Positions 33,225 to 42,018 are shown, counted from the stretch's first letter. The stretch: DNA of 64,000 nt from SLSG01 sp964477035 (GCA_964477035.1 CAYZCW010000003.1:324695-388694); one strand, 5' to 3'. The notes: generated from the sequence alone by a model not told the origin. Numbers and translations are program-made.

Positions 33225-35249
33225 CTATTTCAGGTAACGGTCCAGCCAGCCGTGCAGTTCCCTGTACCAGAAGAGGGAATTCTGCGGGGTCAGGATCCAG
33301 TGGTTCTCGTTCGGATAGTATACCAGGCGGGCGTCCAGTCCCATGAGTTTGTAGGTGTTGTACACCAGGAAGCCGTGCGCCACCGGCACCCGGTAGTCGA
33401 GCTCCCCGTGGATCACCAGCATGGGGGATTTGAAGTTGTGGGCAAACTCGGCCGGGTTCTGGGAATTCATCGCGTCCTTATTCTCCCAGGGCGATCCGCC
33501 GTACTGGAACCTTCTGTTGGCCGAAAAGTCGGATGCGAACTGCAGGTGAAGGTTGTACACCCCGGCATGGTTCACCAGGCAGGCAAAGCGGTCGGTATGT
33601 CCCGCGATCCAGGTCACCATATAGCCGCCATAACTGCCGCCGGCGGCCGCCATGCGGGTCTCGTCCACCAGCCCCCGGCCGATCAGGTAATCGGCCCCTT
33701 TCATGATGTCTTCAAAGGGCTTGTTGGCATGCTCCCCGTGGATGCTCATGGTGAAGTCCTGCCCGAAGCTGGTAGAACCGTGGAAGTTCGGAAATGCCAC
33801 GATGTAGCCGGGGGCTGCAAACAGCTGGCTGTTCCAACGGTAGTGGAACTGGTCTCCGAAAGTGCCGTGGGGCCCGCCGTGGATCATCATCACCAGGGGG
33901 TATTTCTTTGCCGGGTCATAATCCGGGGGGTAATTGATGAACATCTGCACAGGAGCGCCCCCGGCCCCTTCGTAAGTCACATTTTCCACCTCGCCCCAAT
34001 GAATGCCCTCCACGATCTCATCGTTGAAGCCCGTGAGTTTCACCGCGTCGCCGCGGAGCATGTCGAGGCGGTAGATCTCGGCCGGCTGGCTCAGGTTGTT
34101 GTGGGAAAACACCATGAAGCCCGGAGTGGCCAGGGCCGCCCCGCTGTTGGACCCCCCGCGGAACACTTCGGTATGGTGGCCGCCCCTTGCGGGGATGCTG
34201 AAAACAGAGGTCATGGCCCGGTCTTCTGCATGGAAATAGATCGTGCGGCCATCGGGCGACCAGAACCAGTCGGCGCCGCTCAGGTCGATGTCTTCGGTCA
34301 GGCGCGTATGCGTCCCCGCCTGGGTGTCATACAGGGTCATCACCACCTTGTCCGCATAGAAATGGTCGATGTTCTGGCGGCCATACAGGATGTATCGGCC
34401 ATCAGGACTGTAGACCGGGTTGCTGTCATCGGCCGGGTTGTCTGCCGTGATGTTGGTCAGTTGGCCGCTGCCATCGGTGGCGAGCAGAAACACATCGAAA
34501 TTGGTGGTGCTGTAGGGCGGCTCGGTGGCGTTCATGCTGAGGGCGATCCATGTGCCGTCGGGAGAAATGTCGTACGACACGCCCCCCATCAGCCCGAAGA
34601 AATTCGCCGTATCCGGCATCAGGTCGGTCACCTCCTCCCCTTCCAGGTCGAGGGCGAACAAGCGCGGGTACAGGCCATCGGTCAGCCAGCGGTCCCAGTA
34701 ACGGTACATCACATTTTCCGTAACCTTCGCCGACACCTTGCTTTCACGCATGTCCTTCAGGATCTGCGCCATTTTGTCCCAGTCTCCCTGGTAATCGGGA
34801 TGGATGTTGGCGGCAAAGGCCAGCCGCTGCCCGTCGGGAAACCACTTCAGCCCGAACACCCCCACCGGCAGGTCGGTCAGCTTACGGGCCTCTCCCCCGC
34901 CAAGCTCCAATACATAAACCTGCCCGGGACCGTCATGGCGGCGCGACACGAAGGCCAGGCGCTGCCCGTCCGGACTCCAGACGGGTCCGCCTTCCCGCCC
35001 GCTGAAGGTGATCTGACGCACTTCACCACTTTGGTTGTCAAGCAGGTAGATATCGGTCGAAGACGTGTTTTTGTCAATATCATATCCTGTAACCGTAAAG
35101 GCCGACTGCCGGCCGTCGGGCGATACCACGGGATTGCCCACCCGCTTCATCTGCCACAGGGCATGGGCGTCGATGGGTTGCCGGGCCGCTGCGGTCAGCG
35201 TCACCATCCCACAAAAAAGAAAAACGAAAAGGCTTTTGATCGAATGCAT
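33225..35249 (-). CDS. S9 family peptidase (acylaminoacyl-peptidase/DPP-like), secreted
   Basis: Serine peptidase of 674 residues with a signal peptide (MHSIKSLFVFLFCGMVTLTAAA). A TolB-like propeller (PVVSPDGRQSAFTV, PVWSPDGQRLAFV, FWSPDGRTIYF) covers about residues 30-390. The C-terminal hydrolase domain has MMIHGGPHG, the nucleophile Ser539 in GGSYGGYMVTW, Asp in IHGELDYRVPV and His in NENHWI. It likely removes di- or oligopeptides in the periplasm. It differs in size and insertions from the S9 enzyme at 19.5 kb. Confidence 0.94.
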   Translation of the reverse strand: MHSIKSLFVFLFCGMVTLTAAARQPIDAHALWQMKRVGNPVVSPDGRQSAFTVTGYDIDKNTSSTDIYLLDNQSGEVRQITFSGREGGPVWSPDGQRLAFVSRRHDGPGQVYVLELGGGEARKLTDLPVGVFGLKWFPDGQRLAFAANIHPDYQGDWDKMAQILKDMRESKVSAKVTENVMYRYWDRWLTDGLYPRLFALDLEGEEVTDLMPDTANFFGLMGGVSYDISPDGTWIALSMNATEPPYSTTNFDVFLLATDGSGQLTNITADNPADDSNPVYSPDGRYILYGRQNIDHFYADKVVMTLYDTQAGTHTRLTEDIDLSGADWFWSPDGRTIYFHAEDRAMTSVFSIPARGGHHTEVFRGGSNSGAALATPGFMVFSHNNLSQPAEIYRLDMLRGDAVKLTGFNDEIVEGIHWGEVENVTYEGAGGAPVQMFINYPPDYDPAKKYPLVMMIHGGPHGTFGDQFHYRWNSQLFAAPGYIVAFPNFHGSTSFGQDFTMSIHGEHANKPFEDIMKGADYLIGRGLVDETRMAAAGGSYGGYMVTWIAGHTDRFACLVNHAGVYNLHLQFASDFSANRRFQYGGSPWENKDAMNSQNPAEFAHNFKSPMLVIHGELDYRVPVAHGFLVYNTYKLMGLDARLVYYPNENHWILTPQNSLFWYRELHGWLDRYLK

Positions 35250-35489
35250 GGTCTATGGGTTTTGGTTAATAATCCTTGTCCGGATCCTGCCTGCAACGGG
35301 TTTCCCCTGTTTTTTTATCGCCGGATGGGGAATCCTTCACGCACAGGCAGATGCAAAGAAACGAAAGACAGGGGTTTTTACCAAAAAATTCGGTTCCGTG
35401 GCGCCCTCCCGGGGTGGCATCAGCGGACACAGGCCTGCCGGGACCCATCTGCCCGGCGGCCCACCCCCCGGCAGAGAACAAACAATCAC
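35250..35489. other. intergenic region without recognised feature
   Basis: Divergent spacer between the S9 peptidase and the nitroreductase gene. No start-stop pair with coding character, no RNA gene and no clear hairpin terminator was found. Confidence 0.5.
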
Positions 35490-35497
35490 TACATTTG
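35490..35497 (+). promoter_or_regulatory. Bacteroidota -7 element for the nitroreductase gene
   Basis: TACATTTG fits TAnnTTTG, 50 bases before the ATG. The leader is A/T-rich. No TTG at -33. Confidence 0.5.
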
Positions 35498-35547
35498 TTA
35501 AATTACAAAGACCAAACTGTTAAACAAACATATAACTATTTACATCC

Positions 35548-36147
35548 ATGGACAAACCTGCCCTCACCGAACTGAATCTGCATCCGGTGCTGAAAAAACG
35601 CTGGAGCCCCCGTTCCTTCCAGGCCGGCCGGCCAGTGGAACCGGAAAAGCTGGAGCGGCTGTTCGAGGCCGCCCGCTGGGCCCCGTCAAGCTTCAATGAA
35701 CAACCCTGGCGCTTCATCGTGGGCCGCAAAGGCGATGAGACGTGGGACAGGATCCATGCCTCCCTGGCCGAGTTCAACCGCAAATGGGCCCACCTGGCCC
35801 CGGTCCTGGTGGTCAGCCTGGGCAAGAAAACCTACACCAAAAACGGCAGGGACAACAAGGTCTTCCCTTATGATGTGGGGGCCAGCGTGGCCCATATGAC
35901 CTTCCAGGCCTATTCCGAGGGATTGGTCATGCACCAGATGGGGGGATTCGACAAGGACAGGGTCCGGGAAGCATTCGGGGTGCCGGACGACTATGAACCC
36001 AAGACCGCCATCGCCATCGGCTACCAGGACGAGCCGGAGAGGCTCATCCCTGAAATGGAGGAGTCGGAAAGGGCGCCCCGGTCGCGCAAGGTCCTGGAGG
36101 AACTTGTTTTTTCAAAATCATTCGGAAATCCGGTGGTTTTCCGCTGA
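35548..36147 (+). CDS. nitroreductase family protein
   Basis: FMN-dependent NAD(P)H oxidoreductase of 199 residues, soluble. It has the FMN-binding RWSPRSF near residues 18-24, RWAPSSFNEQPWRFIV (about 49-64), DVGASVAHMTFQAYSEGLVMHQMGGFD and AIAIGYQDE. The physiological substrate is unknown; relatives reduce nitroaromatics, quinones or flavins. The GC-rich gene follows an AT-rich promoter. The potassium channel gene begins 27 bases later. Confidence 0.92.
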   Translation: MDKPALTELNLHPVLKKRWSPRSFQAGRPVEPEKLERLFEAARWAPSSFNEQPWRFIVGRKGDETWDRIHASLAEFNRKWAHLAPVLVVSLGKKTYTKNGRDNKVFPYDVGASVAHMTFQAYSEGLVMHQMGGFDKDRVREAFGVPDDYEPKTAIAIGYQDEPERLIPEMEESERAPRSRKVLEELVFSKSFGNPVVFR

Positions 36148-36174
36148 TATTCGTAAAAATCGTACATTCGCTTC

Positions 36175-37020
36175 ATGACCCCCGCCACCAAAGGAAACAA
36201 ACCGGCAAAACACCGCCGGGAGTGGACCCGCAAGACGCATGAGGTCATCTTCGAGGCCGACACCTTTTACGGACGGCTCTTCGACGAAATCCTGCTCGTG
36301 TTCATTTTGCTGAGCATCCTGGTGGTCATGCTGGACTCCATGGCTGAGGTCCGGGCCATGCACCGGCCCCTGCTGTACCGGGCGGAATGGTTCTTCACCA
36401 TTGTATTTACCATCGAATACGGGCTGCGCATCATCAGCTCCCCCCGGCCAAAAGAATATATTTTCAGCTTTTTGGGAATCGTGGACCTGCTGGCCATCAT
36501 CCCCACCTACATCGCCATCACCATCCCCGAGGCCCAGCCCCTGATCGTGGTCCGGGCCATCCGGCTGCTGCGCATCTACCGCATCCTGAAGCTCTACCGT
36601 TTCGTGCGGGCCGGCAAGCTGATGATCCTGGCCCTGCGCAACAGCGCCCGGAAGATTCTAATATTCATGATGTTCATCCTGGTCCTGGTGGTCATGCTGG
36701 GCAGCATCATGTACGTGGTGGAGCAGGGAGAGAACGGATTCTTCAGCATCCCCTTAAGCATCTACTGGGCCGTGATCACCCTGACCACGGTGGGGTACGG
36801 CGACATCGTGCCGGTAACCGACATGGGAAAGTTCATCGCGACCTTCATCATGCTTTTGGGTTACAGCATCATCGCCATCCCCACCGGGATCGTCTCGGTG
36901 GAGATTTCCCGCTCAATAGGGGAACGCTATCAGAGAAGAAAGAGCTGTTCCTATTGCGAAGAGCCCCTGCATGAACCCGGATCCAGCTTTTGCAAGACCT
37001 GCGGGGCCAGGCTGGAATGA
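36175..37020 (+). CDS. voltage-gated potassium channel-like ion transporter with zinc-ribbon tail
   Basis: Six-helix cation channel of 281 residues. S4 is rich in Arg (VVRAIRLLRIYRILKLYRFVR), a voltage-sensor pattern. The pore has the selectivity filter TTVGYGD at 204-210, hence K+. The last 30 residues carry two Cys pairs (CSYC and CKTC), a likely zinc ribbon on the cytoplasmic side, which is uncommon in simple Kv-type channels. A near-match -7 element (TACATTCG) lies upstream. Confidence 0.92.
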   Translation: MTPATKGNKPAKHRREWTRKTHEVIFEADTFYGRLFDEILLVFILLSILVVMLDSMAEVRAMHRPLLYRAEWFFTIVFTIEYGLRIISSPRPKEYIFSFLGIVDLLAIIPTYIAITIPEAQPLIVVRAIRLLRIYRILKLYRFVRAGKLMILALRNSARKILIFMMFILVLVVMLGSIMYVVEQGENGFFSIPLSIYWAVITLTTVGYGDIVPVTDMGKFIATFIMLLGYSIIAIPTGIVSVEISRSIGERYQRRKSCSYCEEPLHEPGSSFCKTCGARLE

Positions 37021-37078
37021 CCAGGTCAGGAGGCGGCCGGCCGGCCGTCTTCCGGATTCCGGATAATGAACCCGGCAC

Positions 37079-37489
37079 ATGACAAATTATCCCGTTAAAA
37101 TATTGTTGGCCTTTGCCAAGGCGGTGGATGAGGACAAGGAGTTCCTCTACTGGCTCATCCACAACGGCTACCCCGAGCTGGGCGCCCTGGCCAACGCCCT
37201 GCACACGAACCAGGAAGCCTTTCAGTGGTTAATGAAGCACAAGTACCCGCATTTTGCGGCTTTCAGCCAGGCCGTGTATGATGACAGTCAGGCGCAACAG
37301 TGGCTGATCGACCACCGCTTTCAACTCCTGGCCGTTCTGGTCGACGCCGTCAACGAAAAACCGCAGGCTATCCGGTATCTGGCCGCCAACGATTTGCAGG
37401 TGTTTTTAATGCTCGCCCGGAAAATCCGGGAATGCCGCCGCCGCAAAACCGATGAACGGGGCGACTACCACAAGCTGTTCCACCCCTGA
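37079..37489 (+). CDS. hypothetical protein made of four 25-residue helical repeats
   Basis: Unrecognised 136-residue soluble protein. Four repeats of about 25 residues follow each other: LLAFAKAVDEDKEFLYWLIHN..., LGALANALHTNQEAFQWLMKH..., FAAFSQAVYDDSQAQQWLIDH... and LAVLVDAVNEKPQAIRYLAAN.... The shared pattern is [LF]-x-x-[FL]-x-x-A[VL]-x(4)-xA-xx[WY]L. A basic tail follows. This suggests a small alpha-solenoid used for protein contact. It follows the potassium channel by 58 bases and could be its partner (inference only). Confidence 0.7.
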   Translation: MTNYPVKILLAFAKAVDEDKEFLYWLIHNGYPELGALANALHTNQEAFQWLMKHKYPHFAAFSQAVYDDSQAQQWLIDHRFQLLAVLVDAVNEKPQAIRYLAANDLQVFLMLARKIRECRRRKTDERGDYHKLFHP

Positions 37490-37521
37490 GCCCTTTACCG
37501 GCTCTTCCCGGCCCGCGCCCA

Positions 37522-38169
37522 TTACATGGCTTTGAGCATCGCCCGGACGATGTTCTCGGCCCCTTCGGCAATCTGTACGATATTGGCATCCAGCATATAG
37601 CAGGGGGTGGTAAACACCTTGTTCTTCTCGTCGGATACCACTTCCCCGTGGCCGGTATTCTTATGGATTGCCCCCATTTTGCCCACGGCCTCTGCAGTCC
37701 CCTGGTCCTGCCCGATGGTGAGGGTCACCTCCCCCAGCACCTTTGCGAGGATCACCGGCGAGATGCACAGGGCGCCGATGGGCTTGCCGGCCTGGCGGGT
37801 CTCCTTCAGGGCGCGTTCCACCTCGGGGTGGACACGGCAGTCGGGGCCGTCGAAAGCAAAGGTGCATAGGTTCTTGGCCGCCCCGAAGCCGCCGGGCAGC
37901 AGAAGCGCATCGTAACCGGCGGCCCTGTATTGCTTCAGGTCTTTGATCTTCCCGCGCGCGATCCGGGCCGATTCGACCAGCACGTTGCGGCTCTCATTCA
38001 TTTCCTCCCCCGTGAGGTGGTTGACCACATGGTACTGCTTCACATCGGGAGCAAACACTTCATAGTCCGCCCCGAGCTTCTTCACAGCGTACATGCTCAG
38101 GGTGGCCTCGTGGATCTCGGCCCCGTCGAACACCCCGCAACCGGAAAGGATGATGGCAAATTTCTTCAT
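37522..38169 (-). CDS. elbB: isoprenoid biosynthesis glyoxalase ElbB (DJ-1/PfpI family)
   Basis: DJ-1/PfpI-fold protein of 215 residues. ElbB of E. coli has weak glyoxalase activity and was linked to isoprenoid synthesis. Signatures are SGCGVFDGAEIHEA at the N-terminus, VNHLTGEEM, VESARIARGKI, LLLPGGFGAAKNL, the nucleophile Cys in GALCISPVI, GAIHKNTG and TTPCYMLDA. The length matches ElbB (217). The upstream region holds a repeat array, with no clear promoter seen. Confidence 0.95.
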   Translation of the reverse strand: MKKFAIILSGCGVFDGAEIHEATLSMYAVKKLGADYEVFAPDVKQYHVVNHLTGEEMNESRNVLVESARIARGKIKDLKQYRAAGYDALLLPGGFGAAKNLCTFAFDGPDCRVHPEVERALKETRQAGKPIGALCISPVILAKVLGEVTLTIGQDQGTAEAVGKMGAIHKNTGHGEVVSDEKNKVFTTPCYMLDANIVQIAEGAENIVRAMLKAM

Positions 38170-38222
38170 CGTATCTGGATTTATGATTCAACAAACCCTC
38201 AAAATACAAAAAAATCAGGACA

Positions 38223-38590
38223 CGGGGCGAGCGCATTTGAATCCCGGAAGGCGAAACCCTGTCCGGGCGAGCGCATTTGAATCCCGCCAGGGATTCGCAG
38301 CGCGAGAACGGATATGGGTGAGCCGGATAACCGACGGAAGGCGAAACCCTGTCCGGATGAGCGCATTTGAATCCCGCCAGGGATTCGCAGCGCGAGAACG
38401 GATATGGGTGAGCNNNNNNNNNNNNNNNNNNNNNNNNNNNNNNNNNNNNNNNNNNNNNNNNNNNNNNNNNNNNNNNNNNNNNNNNNNNNNNNNNNNNNNN
38501 NNNNNNNNNNNNNCGAGTAAACCAAGCAGCGCGAGAACGGATATGGGTGAGCCGGATAAACCAAGCAGCACAAGAACGGACAGGGAGAGC
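38223..38590. repeat. 90-bp palindromic tandem repeat array interrupted by a gap
   Basis: The core GCGCATTTGAATCCC occurs at 38231, 38271 and 38361. The last two begin full 90-base units that carry the hairpin GAATCCC-GCCA-GGGATTC (38279-38296 and 38369-38386), then GCAGCGCGAGAACGGATATG and GGTGAGCCGGA. After the N gap two further degenerate tails (GCGAGAACGGATATG, then ACAAGAACGGACAGG) run to 38590. A diverged single unit is at 18481-18570. The array lies between elbB and the permease stop. Confidence 0.88.
38414..38513. other. assembly gap (100 N)
   Basis: Exactly 100 N inside the 90-bp repeat array; true length unknown. A gene could be hidden if the gap is larger than drawn. Confidence 0.99.
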
Positions 38591-38595
38591 CGGCG

Positions 38596-39963
38596 CTATT
38601 CGTAGCGAAGCGACGCCACCGGGTCCTTCTCCGCCGCTTTACGCGCCGGCATGTACCCGAACACAATCCCCACCGTGGCCGCCACCCCGAAAGAAATGAG
38701 CACCGATTCGGGCGACACGATCGTCAGGATGTCCGTAAAGTGCATGATGCCGCGCGACAGGCCGATTCCCAGGAAAATGCCCAGGATGCCCCCGGAGATG
38801 GAAATCAGGGTCGATTCGGCCAGAAACTGGAAGACCACGTCGCTCTTGCGCGCACCGATCGCCAGCCGGGTGCCGATCTCCCGGGTGCGCTCCATGACCG
38901 AAGCCAGCATGATGTTCATGATGCCTATGCCGCCGACCACCAGGGAAATGCCCGCGATGGCCCCCAGCACGATGTTGAAGATGTCCTTGGTGCGCTGCTC
39001 CTGTTGCAGCAGCAGCTCCGGAATGATCACCTCGAAATCCTCCACCCCGTAGTGCCGGCGGATCAGCATCCGCTGGATGACCTCCGAGGTGGGGGTCAGC
39101 TGGGCGGAGTTCTCCACCTGCACGGTGATGCGGTCCAGCTGGTGGTAATTCTGGGCCTTTTCCTGTCCGTTGGCCGAAGCCGCCACCCCGGCGACCACCA
39201 CGACATTGCCGCCCCGCCGGCCGCCCTCGCGGCGCATCTGCTGCACCTGCGCCACCGAAATGGCCGAGCGGTCCTCGAAACGCAGCAACAGGGTCTGCAC
39301 AGGGGTATAGATCACATTATTGAACTCGCTCACACCCAGGTTCTCGATGGCATCATCCGTGACCATGCGGTCTTCCACCACCCCGATCACCGTCAGCCAG
39401 TTGGTGCCGGCCTTGATCTGCTTGCCGATCGGGTTGGTATTGCCGAAGAAAATGCCCCGGATGTTGTTCCCGATGATCGCCACCGGGGCCCCGCGCAGCA
39501 GGTGCTCCTCAGTGAACATGGTGCCCTGGGCCAGGCCCAGCCGGAACACCTCGAAGTAGTCCGGGGTCACCCCGGCGACCCTGACCGGGCGGCGGATGCC
39601 ATCGTTCATGGCAAAGGCACTCATCTCGATCTCCGGGCTGATCCGCTGGACGGTGGGAACGACTTCCCGTATGCCATCCACATCCGAGAGGGACAGGCCC
39701 GGGGAAAAGCGGCCCCTCTGGGTCTCATCCTGGCTGTCGTCCTCGGCGAAGAGCGGCCGGATAATGATGTTGTTGACCCCCACCATCTGCATCTGGTCCA
39801 GGATCTCCTGCCGGGCCCCGTTGCCTATGGCCAGCATGGCGATCACGGCCGCCACCCCGAAAATGATGCCCAGGGCGGTCAGCACCGAACGAAAGCGGTT
39901 GGCCACCACGGCCTCCATGGCGATGTTCAGGTTGTAAAAATATTTTTCGTAGGATGATGCCAT
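38596..39963 (-). CDS. ABC transporter permease (MacB/FtsX type)
   Basis: Inner-membrane permease of 455 residues without an ATPase domain. Helix 1 (VLTALGIIFGVAAVIAMLAIG, about 27-47) is followed by a large MacB_PCD periplasmic domain (about 50-330). Three C-terminal helices form the FtsX domain, with GIMNIMLASVMERTREIGTRLAIGA, the standard motif. It would work with the HlyD adaptor gene 42 bases upstream and a TolC channel to export a peptide, lipid or drug. The matching ATP-binding gene is not in this operon. Confidence 0.93.
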   Translation of the reverse strand: MASSYEKYFYNLNIAMEAVVANRFRSVLTALGIIFGVAAVIAMLAIGNGARQEILDQMQMVGVNNIIIRPLFAEDDSQDETQRGRFSPGLSLSDVDGIREVVPTVQRISPEIEMSAFAMNDGIRRPVRVAGVTPDYFEVFRLGLAQGTMFTEEHLLRGAPVAIIGNNIRGIFFGNTNPIGKQIKAGTNWLTVIGVVEDRMVTDDAIENLGVSEFNNVIYTPVQTLLLRFEDRSAISVAQVQQMRREGGRRGGNVVVVAGVAASANGQEKAQNYHQLDRITVQVENSAQLTPTSEVIQRMLIRRHYGVEDFEVIIPELLLQQEQRTKDIFNIVLGAIAGISLVVGGIGIMNIMLASVMERTREIGTRLAIGARKSDVVFQFLAESTLISISGGILGIFLGIGLSRGIMHFTDILTIVSPESVLISFGVAATVGIVFGYMPARKAAEKDPVASLRYE

Positions 39964-40005
39964 CGTCTTCCGTTCAGGGTTGTTGCCCGGGGAGCCTCAT
40001 TGAAT

Positions 40006-41253
40006 TCAGTCGTCCAGCAGCACCAGTCGCAAATCCTCCGGGTTCTGCGGGATGGAGATACAGACCACGTCGCCTTCGTCCAGTCCTTCACTGACCACGA
40101 TCTGGTTTTCGTTGCGGATGCCGGTGACCACCTGCTGCCGCAGGAAGCGGTTCTGCTGCTGTCTGACCACCCAGGCAATGCTGTCTGTCGCGTGCACGGC
40201 CTCGATGGGGATGAACAGCACGTCATTCTCCACATGGGTGACGATCGTGTTCTTGGTGGTCATGGCCGGCCGCAGGATCGTATCCGACTCATGGATGCGG
40301 ATCTTCACCTCGAAAACCCTTGCGTCCTGGTTGGGCCGTTGCTCACCGATATTGGCCACTTCGGTCACCACCCCCGTAAACCTTTTTTCGGGAAAGGCAT
40401 CCACCACGATCTCGGCTGTCTGGTTGGGCTTGACCTTGGAGATGTCGACCTCGTTGACGTAGGTGCGCGACAACATCACCGAAAAATCGGGAAGGGTGGC
40501 CACCACATTGTCCCAGGTGCTGATCTGCGAACCGACCTGGATCTTGGTGCCGTCCCAGTTGCGCCGGTAGATCACCATGCCTTCATCCGGGGCGTATATC
40601 ACGAACTCATCCAGCACATCCAGCATGTTCTGGTAACGCCGCCTGACCTGGTTGAGGGAGGCGGTCACCTCCTGCATGCGGGCCTGGGCCTGCCGGCTGC
40701 GCAGCTCATAGTTGTTGACGGCCTGCTCATAGGCCCGCTGCATCTTCTCCATATTGATCTCGGCCTGGCGGATGGTGGCCGGCGGCTCAAACTGCGACTG
40801 CTCCAGGGTGATCCTGGCCTCTTCAAAGTTAAACTGCAGGTTCACCAGGTCGTCACGGGCACTGCGCAAATCGAGCGTGGTGTCGAGCATCACCTGGGTG
40901 TGGGTGGTCTCGAGCTTTTCCAGTTCGGTCTCCAGGTCTTTGAGGCGGTTGCTGATCTCGGTGCGGTCGAGCGTGGCCACCCAGTCGCCCGGCTGGACCA
41001 TGGAGCCCTCCGGGATCAGCTCCGCGATCTGCACATTCCACAATCCCACGGTCCGGAGCCCCTGCGGCCCCTGTATGTTTTCAGAATTCTGGGCCTCCAG
41101 TTCGCCGCTGGTATACACACTCACCACAAAGTCCCCCCGCTGCACGGGAACCGTGATCGGTTCGACCGTAACAGCCTCCGTTCTCAGGAAAAACCACAAA
41201 GACACCACCAGCACCAGGCCGATGGTAGAAAGCACCCATTTTTTCTTGCTCAT
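40006..41253 (-). CDS. efflux periplasmic adaptor (HlyD/MacA-like membrane fusion protein)
   Basis: Adaptor joining an inner-membrane ABC permease to an outer-membrane channel, 415 residues. An N-terminal anchor helix (WVLSTIGLVLVVSLWFFL, 5-22) is followed by a split lipoyl/barrel-sandwich domain (VQRGDFVVSVYTSGELEAQ; later EFVIYAPDEGMVIYRRNW). A long alpha-helical coiled coil (about 85-205) lies between the halves. A beta-barrel and membrane-proximal domain end the protein (VVTGIRNENQIVVSEGLDEGDVV). It is probably co-transcribed with the permease. A -7 element lies at 41286-41293. Confidence 0.93.
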   Translation of the reverse strand: MSKKKWVLSTIGLVLVVSLWFFLRTEAVTVEPITVPVQRGDFVVSVYTSGELEAQNSENIQGPQGLRTVGLWNVQIAELIPEGSMVQPGDWVATLDRTEISNRLKDLETELEKLETTHTQVMLDTTLDLRSARDDLVNLQFNFEEARITLEQSQFEPPATIRQAEINMEKMQRAYEQAVNNYELRSRQAQARMQEVTASLNQVRRRYQNMLDVLDEFVIYAPDEGMVIYRRNWDGTKIQVGSQISTWDNVVATLPDFSVMLSRTYVNEVDISKVKPNQTAEIVVDAFPEKRFTGVVTEVANIGEQRPNQDARVFEVKIRIHESDTILRPAMTTKNTIVTHVENDVLFIPIEAVHATDSIAWVVRQQQNRFLRQQVVTGIRNENQIVVSEGLDEGDVVCISIPQNPEDLRLVLLDD

Positions 41254-41285
41254 TTCAGTTCATTCAGGGTTTTCGATACAGCCTT

Positions 41286-41293
41286 CAAAGATA
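41286..41293 (-). promoter_or_regulatory. Bacteroidota -7 element for the HlyD-permease operon
   Basis: TATCTTTG on the minus strand fits TAnnTTTG, 33 bases before the adaptor ATG. Confidence 0.5.
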
Positions 41294-41407
41294 ACACAAC
41301 GGCCCCGTTTGCGGAAATGGAATTTATTATTACATTTACCCATTGATAATCCTTTCATTTGCAACATCTTATTGCTCTATTAACCAGATTCTCCAGTCCG
41401 CTGTCCC

Positions 41408-41980
41408 ATGAAAAAGCCCAAAATCCTCCTCCTGCTTCTTACCGCAGCCACCCTCTTTGCTTCCTGCCGGCAGCAACCCCAGCCTCCTGCCGGCTATGAA
41501 AACATGCAGCTGAATCCCGACTTTCTCGCCGATGTCGAACTGGTCAAAGCCTTTAACGACGCCCTGTTTTCAGGGGATCCGGACAGGATGGAGCCATACC
41601 TGGCCGAAGAATACATGACGATCGCGCCCGATTTGCAGACCTATCAGCGGGATGAGGAGATCGAAGCCTGGGTGGCGTTCGCCCAAAGCTTTTCGGACAC
41701 CCGGCTGGAACGGGAAGTCTACTATTCCCTGATCATGGCCGGCACGGAAGACCGGCCGGAGCTGGCAGGAAAGTGGGTGCTCCTGTGGGGCGATTTCCAC
41801 TTCACCCGCCTGTCTGACGGGAGACAGGTGGCCCTCCCCATGCATGTGGCCTACAAGCTGGGCGACAATAAAGTGCTTGGCACCCAGGTCTTCCATGACC
41901 GCCTCAGCATGATGGAGCAGTTGGGCTACAAAGTCATTCCCGGGGAGCAGGACTTCTCCGTGGAAGGGGAGGCTGACTGA
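41408..41980 (+). CDS. NTF2-like (SnoaL/DUF4440-type) lipoprotein
   Basis: Lipoprotein of 190 residues with a signal peptide and lipobox (LTAATLFASC, Cys at about 20). The mature part has VKAFNDALFSGDPDRMEPYLAEEY, typical of the NTF2-like/SnoaL fold, then YYSLIMAGTEDRPELAGKWVLLWGDFHFTRLSDGRQVALPMHV. The fold can hold a ligand or act as an enzyme; neither can be decided here. It is divergent from the efflux operon and followed by a terminator. Confidence 0.78.
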   Translation: MKKPKILLLLLTAATLFASCRQQPQPPAGYENMQLNPDFLADVELVKAFNDALFSGDPDRMEPYLAEEYMTIAPDLQTYQRDEEIEAWVAFAQSFSDTRLEREVYYSLIMAGTEDRPELAGKWVLLWGDFHFTRLSDGRQVALPMHVAYKLGDNKVLGTQVFHDRLSMMEQLGYKVIPGEQDFSVEGEAD

Positions 41981-41990
41981 CCCGTCACCC

Positions 41991-42018
41991 TGCACACCCC
42001 CTGTGGTGCACTTTTTTT
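41991..42018 (+). terminator. hairpin terminator after the NTF2-like lipoprotein gene
   Basis: TGCAC(A)C...GGTGCA stem with one bulged base, followed by C and eight T. It lies 10 bases after the stop codon. Confidence 0.7.

Noticed and set aside
35250..35547. Small gene in the spacer before the nitroreductase
   Set aside because: Possible frames here have no coding bias, signal peptide or known motif, and they overlap on both strands.
38215..38571. Open frames through the 38 kb repeat and N gap
   Set aside because: They translate the repeat and run through N. The repeated peptide follows from the DNA repeat, with no start signal or coding bias.
38223..38590. CRISPR array
   Set aside because: Units are 90 bases with no unique spacers between short repeats, and no cas genes are near. 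It is a tandem palindromic repeat.
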